Source of the DNA: Temnopleurus reevesii
Lineage: Eukaryota > Echinodermata > Echinoidea > Temnopleuroida > Temnopleuridae
Length of the DNA stretch: 35,696 nt
NCBI GenBank assembly: GCA_036244855.1
Contig: BQKZ01000430.1
Coordinates: forward strand, 1-35,696
Reading direction: 5' to 3'
Below, one piece after another: positions 20,168-32,200 of the stretch (positions within the stretch are counted from its first letter, which is position 1; every line of letters starts with the position of its first letter). A model generated the notes under the pieces. The model worked only from the letters and a program-made list of their open reading frames with translations. It did not search any database and had not been told where the DNA came from. The position numbers were made by a program, and so were the translations under genes.

Positions 20168-20288
20168 TCATGCCTGAATTTCCATCCTTTGTGATTTGCG
20201 CTTGATGATGGGTGTGGGATTCGAGATGCTAGGATCTTGCGTACTCACGACTGCTTCGATTCTTGTCCCATTGAAGTTCATTGGAAAC
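20168..20288 (-). CDS. MYO1B: MYO1B-like exon 14 (end of TH1 tail, stop)
   Basis: Reverse strand ATATGCAG|GTTTCCAATG to TGA at 20170-20168. It completes a split Arg codon and encodes [39 protein letters not shown] and stop. It aligns with the last 40 residues of vertebrate MYO1B (…FLVQF…CKRKNNRLLEV), although divergence in the middle is high. The frame and phase fit make the call firm. Confidence 0.87.
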
Positions 20289-23200
20289 CTGCATATTGGA
20301 CATATAAATAAAGCACCAACTGCTTATGAATTGTCTCATTAATGAAGTTCAAATACTACATTACGCACCATCTCATATACTGACAACCTGCATGATATAA
20401 GCAAACGTTTGGACCTTCATGATTGCCCTAGGTCCTCTTTATCTGTATCAGTCTATTTGGATACACACTTGCCAAGCTTTCAACTATTCTGTGGTAATTA
20501 TTTGGGAAAATAGAGATTTCAAGACTAAATATGTCCCCAAAAATCATGTGAATTGTACGTCATTCTCAACATTGTTAATAATAACATGTATTCAGATATT
20601 ATTCATGAATCTCACACTCACAATATTACATGTGATTATATTTAAACAGAGTTTCTCATATGCGACAACCAAGTAATGCCCATTTAAAGTTGGTTCAATT
20701 TTTGTCTGTTGCTTTTTGGAAGGAGATATTGAACATTTGAAATTTGGGAATACTTTAACATGAAGGGCTGACGGACATACATGGAGCATTATAACATTTC
20801 TACATACCTATCTGCTACAGTGACAGTGACATCTTTGTTGGTAGATGTTCTGATGATCCGATGAAACTTAGTCACCAACTCAATTAGTTTATCACTCATT
20901 AACACATAATCCCCTTTCTTGGTGTTATCTTCTCCCTGTTCACAGACAAAAAAGAAGCAAATTTTTAACAGTGTAATATCCAAGATTAAATAACAGAAAT
21001 TGGTAATACAGTCAAACCTCATTATAAAGAGCACCGATATAATGAGCGCTTGTTAGAACAAGGTAATTTTCCTGGTCCCATCTCTTTGTATTTTATCCCA
21101 TTTTGGTCCTGATATAACAACATTTTAATATGAAGAGGTCATTTCTCTGGTCCCAACAATCTCGTTATGACTACAAGTGAAACATTTTCAGGATTTAACT
21201 GTGACGCAAACATTGTGCACAATATAATTGATTAAATTGAAAAAAACTGCAGCATGACTTGACAGAAAATTTTTTGTTTTTTTTTGTTCAGGAACAACGA
21301 TCTCTTGAAAGGTCTTGAAAGGTGGCCTTTCAAAAGTCCTTTGGTTAACCTTAATCCTATTGGGATACTTTGATCACTTTAGTCCACGGGGAGGGTATTA
21401 TTTGGCTCCCCCTTTGATCGCACGATCACATTGAAAAAAGCCCCCATCCACACCCCTCATGGGATTAGGCAGATTTAATAGGATGTAAAGCTTGAATGAC
21501 TTTAAAAAAAAAAACATTCCTCCATAAAAACAACTAAAAAAATTGAATTGTATCTTCAACATCAATAATGGAGATTTTATTACATTAATTACCTTTGTGA
21601 CATGTATAACAACGACATAGTCACTGTATGGTGTTACCGACATGCCAGATATTGCTGCAAGGGGTACTCTATTCTTCTGTGCTAACGTCTTCTGATCCAT
21701 CACCATGAAGGATGCCGTCGTCAAGACAACTAGCTGGTCAGTAACCTATATTATTGAAAAAATAATGGCATCATATTACTTAAAGTTTGTTACACTAATT
21801 TTCATGTTTCTGGAGAGAAGCACATTCCATCACACAAAATAGTTGCCTAGTAATTTTAGAGAACTGTAATTGCTTTTCACTACCAAGATCTGATAATTTT
21901 GAGTCACATTCTTATTCAAATATAGTATGCCAAATCTATAGTTAATAGGCCAGTTTACTAATAAATGCGCATTTTGTCCGAGATTTCCCAAAAATATAGC
22001 AACAAGTCACGTATGCAAAATGTATTCCAAGGGTTGTTGTTCAACTTTTACTAACCATTTTCACGAATTTGATCGAACTTCATTCAGTGGCAAGAAAGTT
22101 GCACACATTTGAATCTATTGGTAAACTGGCTTATTGAGTAAAATAAACAATACTTTTCCAGATAAATGATATATTTGAAATATCAAATGTTATTAAATAT
22201 TGACAAAAATTAAACCATATGCATCAAGCAAAACATCTAAGGCATTAAATACATTAGAATTTCATCAATCAGGCTGGAGTGGGTTGGCGACTAATTGATG
22301 AAAACAGTTATGGTGCTTACTTCCTCATGGAATATTAAAAATACATTGTAAAAACAATGAGACTGAATATTTACACTGATAAAAAGTATTACCTTGCCAT
22401 TGTTTCTGGCGATCTTCTTGATAATATCAGCAAAAACAATGAACTGATCACTGGTTTCGGCGTATGTCTTCTTGTATTTGGCATTGTTCCTCAGAAGCAC
22501 ATAGTCACCCTTGAAAGGAACTGCCACACTACAGATGGAAGAATGAAGGAAATGGGAAAATTAATGTAGCATTATCTACAACTTTAAAGATATAGTACTT
22601 AAACATTGCATTTAGTAATAATATCAAATTTTCCTTTTGGCAAACTATAAAGAGCACTGATATAACGAGATCTTGTTTTAACAAGGAAGCATTCCTGGTC
22701 CCATCTCTTTGTATTTGATTGTATTTTAGCCCTCATATTACAAGGCTTCGATATAAAGAGATAATTTTTCTGGTCCCAAGGACCTCGTTATAACGAGGTT
22801 TGACTGTATATGATTTCATCAATTTGATAGTGGAATTTATTACATTTAGGGGGTGTTGCTAAGAAGTTGTAATCGGAAAGCACAATCAGAATCACTATTT
22901 CTTGCACTACTGGAAAAAAAAATGATTTGCATTTCAAATGCAATCAATTCCAATTTTCTTTCAACATTCCTTTACATTCATATCAACTGACTTTCAAAAC
23001 AAGTTGTTCCTAAAAAGCAGATATCTCTGATATTTGTGTTATACAGCATTCGGCCTGACATGTATGAGGGAAGTATTATACTGTCATTTGTTTTATATTA
23101 ATTGCCTTCAATGTCGAGCAGTTGCAACCAATCATATGATCGTAATAATCCCAGAAAACAAATGAATCCCTTAATAACTCTTAGCATGCTACATTAAGTA

Positions 23201-26200
23201 ACCCTATACTGCTAGCCTTATTCTGGTAGTATGGAGTGGTGTGTGCTCAGCTTGTCAACCAGAGTCGACAGAAGCGAGTCAGCATGGGTGACTGGATTCG
23301 ACAGAAGCAAGTAAAGAGTTAAAGATATTCCATCTCCTCACCTTTTAGGATACAGCGCCTTCTTGTCCTTGAACAAGCTACTAGCAGTGACCTTCTCACC
23401 GAGCCTAATCCTTGTGGGTTCATCAAACTTCTTCCTGAACTGACTCGCCCTCCACATGATGAAGATCTCATGGAGCTGCTTGTGTGCTTTGGTGTGTAGT
23501 GGTGAACATGGCGGCCATGATGGATCAGTCGGTGACATCGAGGGTAGGTGCTGCTTTAACCTCTGGAGATACCTCAAATGCTGTAAAAATGGACAATATT
23601 GTATAAGTGAGGAAGGTTGGTCAGGAAGGGCAGGAAGGTTGGAATTATGATATCAACGTAAATTTTGATTATAGAATGTACAATGTATTTTGAAAATTGT
23701 ATAATCTGCTAAAGGAGTAATTCCATTAAATATTTTCATCTAACCCCATCAATATCAAACTTTTTATTGTGTATGTAATATCTGATTTGTAAACTAGGTC
23801 TGATTATAACTTCACAAAAGAACATAAAACAGAAGAAATTGGGATCGAAACGTACAAACATGTGACCAATTCATTGAAATGCTCATGTACTCCCAGATGA
23901 AGGGCTATTTTACTTTGGGGTGTTGCTCAAGAGTTGCAATTGATGGCAAGTTGCAGTTAATCAGAACGTGCCAATCAAAATCATTGTTTCATGCGCGTCT
24001 TGTTAGATGCATTTACCGTGCTCGATTGAAAATGCATGTTGCAATTTGCAAAGTTGTAGTAGATATGCAGTTGATTTTGAACAACACCCCATTAGTTTAC
24101 CTACATCTCTCCCCTTCTAAAAAACTAATGTGCCACTATTTCTATCTACAAGATATTAATGAAAATGATACTACTCCATATAAATGTCATTATTCATTTG
24201 AAAGATATTGCTACCTATCATAACTAACTGCAATTAAGTGGTATTACTTACAATATATTTCATGACAAAGGCCTTGACTTTTGGACCTGCAGTTGCTTTG
24301 AAGTATTTTCTGAACTCCTTGCGAACCTAATAAAGAGAAGAGATTGGAGGAGGGTATCAATATCAACAAATTGTTTCTTTATCTTACATAAACATCATAA
24401 AGTATGAATGAAATTGGGATTGGGCACCCAAATTGGACCTATATATGGAATTGCACATGCAATATCATTAAGTATGAGATGATATGAGAAATACTCTGAA
24501 ATTTTGTTGAATATTGCTCAAACATCCTGCCTGGATTTCTTGCCCACGACAAAGTGTAAGATTGTGCAATACAAAGAATTCTTGCTGAACAAATTAAAAC
24601 ATTTTAATATTTTTTAAAGTATTTATATAATCGTTTATTTATGTTTATCTCATTTATATGCTTTTACAGCTTATACACTTATATAGAGTTTATACAGTAT
24701 CTTCAATGTTCAATATTTATCAAGCTTCATTCTTCTTGGCACATCTTCTTCAGTAATCTTACCTTCCATCCAACAAAGAACTTGTGTACGATGCCAGCAG
24801 CCCAGACACATTTAGCTTTATATCTCATCTTCTTCACTTCCTCTCTTGCTTGGTGGCCATGGTAGTGAGCTGCGATGGTTGTACACGCTTTCCTCTTCTT
24901 CTGATACAATCTTCTCTCCTATTTACACAGAAATTAAAATAATATATCTAAACTTTAGAACTCAATTCAAGAAATAAAGTGTACATTCTTCAGCTAACTA
25001 CTGATGCCATCACGATGCCAGCAGCCCAGACACATTTAGCTTTATATCTCATCTTCTTCACTTCCTCTCTTGCTAGGTGGCCATGGTAGTGAGCTGCGAT
25101 GGTTGTACACGCTTTCCTCTTCTTCTGATACAATCTTCTCTCCTATTCATACCAAACATGCAAGAACAAACAAAAGTGTACATTAAAGATTCATCTTCTG
25201 AGGGAGATTTTTTTTAAAGTAACATTTACTCTTTATAAAACTTTTACACTTACACAAGATATTATCATACAAACATTTCAAAATGTTGTTGAATTTTTCT
25301 CCATTTTCAATTAAATAGTTTATTCCAATCTCATGCATGACAGTGAAAATGCACTGTTTCTTTTATAGCTTTGATAAATAAAGGAATGATTTCACTGGAG
25401 ATGTCAACAGCAAGGAACTTGACCTTCAAGTGACAATGCTTGCAATGAACAATAGATCTTTTGGAAGTAAAAAGAAGGAAATGTTAATCTTACCGTATAT
25501 CCTCTGAACTGTGATGCGATGAGGATGGCACTCTTCTTCATCTTCTTGAACTTTGTAACAGCAACCCATCCACGATACATGGTCTGTACTAATGTTGCTA
25601 GGTGGTGCATGTGATGGTGCCGCCTCTCTTCCATGTCAAACAACTACAATAAACAAAGAAAATAAAATAAAAACACTTTCATTACCTTTAAGCAAATAAA
25701 TCTTGGGGAAACAGTGCATATGTGCCACACATTACATTTCTGAAAAGGAAATTTGTTGCGAACAATAAATTGAGAATATGAAAAAAGTAGTACCGGTGAA
25801 CTTCTTCTAGTTCCACTATCTTGTAACATGAGATTGATAATGGCGTTAACAAAATTCTTGTGAGCAATGTTGATATAGTAACCTGCTCAACCATCTAAAC
25901 TTAATTACCAAAAATACTCTGCAACTTTACCATCATTTCTCCCCACTACTGATCATTGCTTTACAGGTCAAAATGCTACAGAATTCATAAGACTCTAAGA
26001 AAGCAGATGTAATAACAAAAAGATTATACATATTTTGATCTGAACATAAAGACCACGCATGTCTCCCAGGCAGTAAACGGGCTAGATGAATTTCTGCTAC
26101 TCACCGTTCTTGGATTGCGAATGAAGATCTTGTTCCTTCCATATGCTATCTCATCATCCATGATGTGAAGATGTCTCATTATCTGCCTCACACCTTCCTG

Positions 26201-29200
26201 AGGCTCACCAACCCACTTGGGCCACGTCTTGGGACTCAGCATCTTATACCGTGAGAGGAAGAGCTCGTAGGGTTGCCTGAATGCAAAGCCTGCTCGTCTT
26301 ACTCTTACGTTCTCGAGCAAGCTGTGTAGAATTGGGGACAGAGGATGAGAGAAAAAACAATTACAATACGGGGGTGTCGTTCAAAAGTTCCAATTGATCG
26401 CAATTGACCGGAACGTGCCAATCAAAATAATTGTTTCATGCGCATCTTGTTAAATGCGCATACTGTACATGAACGAAAATGCGTGTTACAATTTGCAAAA
26501 TTGCACTTGATTTTGAACAACACCCCGAAGTCTGATGAATTAGGGCATGAGAGCTATTGAAGAACAATTTTTTAGTGTGAAAAATGAGAGCTTGAAAAAA
26601 AATCTCATTTTAAACGCTGGTATTCTTAATGTCAAACTTTGTGACTCGTACGAAGTGGCATTTATAGGTTTTCATAAAAATAACACATGGCTTGGTTCTC
26701 TGATGCTCATCTTTTCTAAAATGATCACGTCAGTCATGGAAATGATGCACATTGTGTATGGTGCTGTCACATTAATTCGCGCATCATATTAATTCGTACA
26801 TCTTATGAATCTCTACAAAATCGATGAAATATTGCAAATCTGACATCACCATCGTAAAGAGCGTTGTTTATTTGCCTAAATTGGAAATTTTCTTAGCAAA
26901 AGGACCCAAAACAATGAAAATATTGCCAAAAGATCGGCAGATTTGCTTGCATTTGCAGAAAAACACGGGTCTCGCGACACTGAAGTGAATCCTTCCAATT
27001 TTCAGACAGAAATCATCAAATTTGTAAGTAAGCAGACATACCATTCGATTCCTTGATATTTTGTGGTCAAGCTACTGTAAATTTTGCATCTTAGATGGAA
27101 GCAATTTTATGGTAAATCTTGTTCAAAACGGGGCCTGCGAATTAATATGACACAATTTGTTGACAATTCTCGCCATTTTCCAGCATGGAGCGATGCGATC
27201 GTTTCGTCAATCGAATTTTGATATCGCGATATCTCCGTGATTCTTTCGTGGATTAATTTTATTTTTGGAAATATTTGAAGCCTGAAATATCTAGTTTCAT
27301 TTCGTGCCAAGATTTTAAAAAATAATTTTGTATTTTAGGAGATATATTGTGCTAAGTACCACGATCCAAAAATGCTCTAGAAAAAGGATGCAAATTAATG
27401 TGACCCCATCATACAATAATGTATGCTGCATTCCTGTGTAAATACAGCTCTTTGAATCATCACGTTTAGTCATCACTGAACATGCTTCATACCTACCCCA
27501 GATAGCGAACTTGATGTTGAACAATGTCAAACTCAAACTGCATTTTCTTCTTGAAGTCATTTGGCTGCAAAGACAATGAGGAGAACCTTTGTTACAAAAT
27601 CAGATGTATACCAACATGGCCCCCTAGAAATTGAGTGTTCAAAATAGCTGCTGAAAACTAATGTGTGGCTAGAGGATTGCAAACTATTGCAAGTCAACAG
27701 CATATCAGTTACCGATTGAAAGTCACAATTTTGATTGCGCAAGGTTCGTATTTCATCAAAACACAGGTGAAACAGTTCTGATTGGTGCATGCTGATCAAA
27801 ATTATGTCCACCTAGAAGAATTGTGTACATCCCTACCCTTGACACATCACTTGCTTGCTCCATGTTTTCTTGGGTCTATGGCTACATATATTATCATAAT
27901 TAATAAAGTGCAGGCAAATACACATCCATCTTCTATTGACATAATATTAAGGATCCGCAACACAAAGATGTAACACTATTTTCTTTGCAAAAAATTAGGT
28001 TTTGGTATCAAAATATTTTTTTTTAAATATGACCTTTCAATAAAACAAAAATTGGTGTAAAATGATTCTATCATAAAGAAATGTAATCATCCTTTAAAAC
28101 ATTTGCTCATATGTTGAGCAATGTGGACTACAATCTTTGAACTAATCTTTCAGAAAAAAGCCAAAATTAGAGTTATGTCTTTGTGTCACTGACTTGATTT
28201 ATTAACAGAACTTCTCAACAAGAGAATGGTAAAAGAGAATGGTGGAGGGAGATATAGCGAGATGGGGGTAAGGGTATTGTGGAAAAAGATTGAGGTGAGG
28301 GTATTGTTAAGGAGAAAGGGGGATGAAAGAGAATCACCTACCTTGATACATCTGATGTAATTGGGATGTTTGCTCAGTAAGTTCTTCATTAGCTCACTCA
28401 CAGATGACTGAAGAAACAAAAACAAAAGATCAAAACTTATAACTTTAAAAACTTATGAAAAAAGCTATAGAAATACTATGCTCAGAGCTGAATCATAAAT
28501 AACTTGTGATGGAATTTTATTTTTTCAATCAAAAGGAAGTATCAAAATTAAATTTTTCATAATTTTCATAAGTCTAAAAGACTAATTCATATTTATTAGT
28601 AGTCTTTATCTTTATCGGTTTAAATGACTACCAAGCTCAAAACTGAAAACCTCATTATTTCATCAAATGTCATTCTAGTGCTCATTGTAAATCCTTAAAT
28701 GACAGTTCATATATTGATAACAGCTATTGACTTAAAGCTAATCGCCAATTCACACCAATTGAAAACTGAAACAAATGACCGATCACATTTACTTTTAGAT
28801 CGTAAAATCATAGAATACAAAACCTGAGGGCGTGCAACGTAATCACGATTTATCTTGCTACCGAAGTGATGTAACTTTTTTATGAACTCTTTTTGGTGGT
28901 ACGTAGTTGCACAAGTTATATTTATTTCATCACATTAAAAGTATATATTTGTAAGAAGACTTCTTATTGAGATGAAAACCATCTCAATTCTGTTTATTAA
29001 CTTGCACAGGTGTCAACTGTTCTGGAATATGCATGAGGTCAAAATTAAAATGTGAATAACGCAACAGCTGAATAAAATATATGCCCTTGAGAGAAAGCAG
29101 GTCAACAATAACCATACACTGAGCCATTCACATTTGGTGGATGCCATGAATTTATAAACAAAAATACACCTCGGGCATATTCTACAACAGTTGGCATCTC

Positions 29201-32200
29201 TGCGATTGTGCTAGCTATGTTGGTCAGTTGAAGAATATTTCTCTACAAGTAATCTGTTGGCAACTGAAAGTGGTTTAAAAAATGTTGTTTTTTAAATTTA
29301 TTCTTAAAAAATCAACTATATCTCAGGTAAGATTCCCGCTAAAGTACTCTCTACTGAAACAATAAAATTACTACCCACTGTGCGACAACGTTTCTTAGAC
29401 ATTAAATTCTGGTTTCCATAAAAATGTTTACATTTAAACATGAGCTGACAGGGGCATGGAACGGGACCATCCCTTGCAAGGGAAGACGTGCTCTACTCAA
29501 ACAATAGTCACTCTGAATTGGCTACTCGCTGTAGGACGACATTTCTTGGACATAAACTTGGGGTTTCAGTCAAAATTTTAAATAGACTTTGTAAATATTG
29601 TAAATAGTATATCAAGCGGGTTCTTAGATCAAATCATGTTTTGTTAGCAAGAAATACAACCAACTGATGTGCGACAATACTCCTTGGAGGTCTTATGCAC
29701 ACTACAGGAAGAAGAAGAAGAAGANTCTTTATCTTTATCGGTTTAAATGACTACCAAGCTCAAAACTGAAAACTTTATTATTTTATCAAATGTCATTCTA
29801 GTACTCATTGTATATCCTTAAATGACAGTTCATATATTGATAACAGCTATTGACTTAAAGCTAATTGCCCATTCAAACCAATTGAAAACTGAAACAAATG
29901 ACCAATCAAATTTACTTTTAGATCATAAAATCATAGAATACAAAAACATGAGGGCATCCAAATTAATCAAAATTTATCTTGCTACTGAAGTAATGTAACA
30001 TTTTTATGAACTCTTTAAGGTGGCACATATTTGCACAAATAATAATTTCATCACAAAAAGTGTATATATTCCTACTGGGATGAAAATTATTAAAACCATC
30101 TCCAGTATTGAGTTAATTCTCTCATATTGCTTGCAGAGATATTAATAATTCTGGAATACGCAAGAGGTCAAAATTAAGATGTGAATACGCAACCGCTGAA
30201 CTAAATATATGCCCTTGAGATAAAACAGGTCAACAATAACCATACTCTGAGCCATTCACATTTGGTGGAAGCCATGAATTTACCAAAAAAATACACCTCA
30301 GGCATATTCTGAAACAGTTGGCAGCTGCGCTTGTGCCAGCTATGTTGGCCAGTTGAAGAATATTTCGATAGCAGTTATCTGTTAGCAACTGAACATAGTA
30401 TCGAAAAAGTAGGTATTTTTCACTTCATTCTGCAAAAATGAACTATATCTCAGGTAAGATGGGGACTGAAACAATGAAATTTCTACCCATGGTAGAAGGA
30501 CGTTTCTTGGACATAACCTTGGGGTATTCCATCAAAATATTAAGGTGCTGTATAAGCCAATATATTCGTGAATTTGGACCGGTTGAACACATTGGGGTGT
30601 TGTTATTTTAACGTTTTTGACATTGTTTGTGCACACATGAAAATGCATCATACAAACCTCAGTGAAAATTTAAGCTTATACAGTATACGTTTGCATTTGT
30701 AACATGAGCTTACAAAGGTCACAGAACAGAACCATCCCTTGATATTTCAAGTGAAGAAATAGTAACCTTGAACTGGCTACCAGCTGTAGGAGGACGTTTC
30801 TTGGACATGAACTTGGGGTCTCCTTCCGGGAAGAGTTCTGATAGGAGTATATGTTTGCATTTGAACATGAGTCGAGAGAGGTCGTGAAAGAGAAAAAAGA
30901 GAATTTTCTCCTGAAATATTAGTTACCTTAAACTGACTACCAGCTGTTGGAGGACGTTTCTTGGACATAAACTTGGGATCTCCTTCCGGGAAGAGTTCTG
31001 ACAGGAGTATGTGTTTGCATTTGAACATGAGCTGAGAGAGGTCGTGAAACAGGAGGTCGTTGTTACGATCGATGAATCCTTCAATTTCATAGGTCACCTG
31101 TGTTCGATGGCAGAGGAGGGGGAAAGAGAGAAAGGAATATTGTGGTTGATAGTATTGACAGAAGTCTACATCAAGAGTTTTATAACTATCAGAATTTCTT
31201 ATTCAATTACGATTACTGTACTATGATTGATTTAAGAAAAGGTAAGCTTGTTTCAATACTGATTTACAGAAGAATAGCATAGAGGACATATGCACACTTT
31301 AAATCGCAGTGTGTTTAAGCTACAAATACAACTACTCTTCATAATTACAAGATCCTCAAACACATTTTATTCACAGCTACAACATAGTGTTATAACTTGC
31401 TATAACTTGAAGTCTCTGACTTGACCTTTCCTCTGCTTTTGAAGCGAGGATGTATTACAAAAACTTGATCATTTAGTTATCATTTACATCTATCGATGTG
31501 AATGTTCAATAAGTACAAGTGAAACTGGTAGTAATAACTCGAAACAATTTCTACTCACAGCTTCTGCATAGTGCTGTAACCTGAACCTGTCGTGATCTAC
31601 TGTCTTATCTGACTTGAGCTTTCCTCTGCTTTCAAAGTGAGGATGATTTACGAGACACTTGATCATTAGATATTCTTTACGTCTATTAATCTAAATATCT
31701 GAATGTTCAATAAGTACAAGTGAAACTACTAGTATTGACTCTTTCTACTCACAGCTCCTGCATAGTGCTGTAACCTGAAGCTGTTGTGATCGATGGTCTT
31801 ATCTGATTTGAGCTTACCTCTGCTTTCAAAGTGAGGATGATTTACAACAGAATTGATGGTGTTGAGTTTGTTGAGGAATGTTTCGTCCGACACGGTACCC
31901 GGTCTGAGGCACTCCTCATCCAACATAGCCAGGATACCCATGTTCGTCTGTACAAGCACAAAAGAACAAAACAGAACTAATAATAAACAAGACCCACCAA
32001 AAATGGATATATGACCAAAAGTACCTTTGGGTAACATTTAAAAAAAATTCCCTCAAATTAATAGCAGCATTTAGCAAAATAATGTGATAACAGTTTGGAG
32101 CATCCTATTCATTTTCGAACAAAACATCCATTATGATGCCATTTGTCCTGTATTCACTTTATCTTGTCCCATATTCTCTCATTCTCACTGTAATATACCC

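Noticed and set aside
23222..23310. GTCGACAGAAGCGAGT / TTCGACAGAAGCAAGT short repeats before myosin exon 10's donor
   Set aside because: Only two imperfect 16 bp copies about 45 bp apart; too little to call a satellite or regulatory array.
24641..24865. Plus-strand 74-codon frame overlapping the IQ exon
   Set aside because: Antisense shadow of myosin exon 8, whose minus-strand frame, splice sites and homology are unambiguous.
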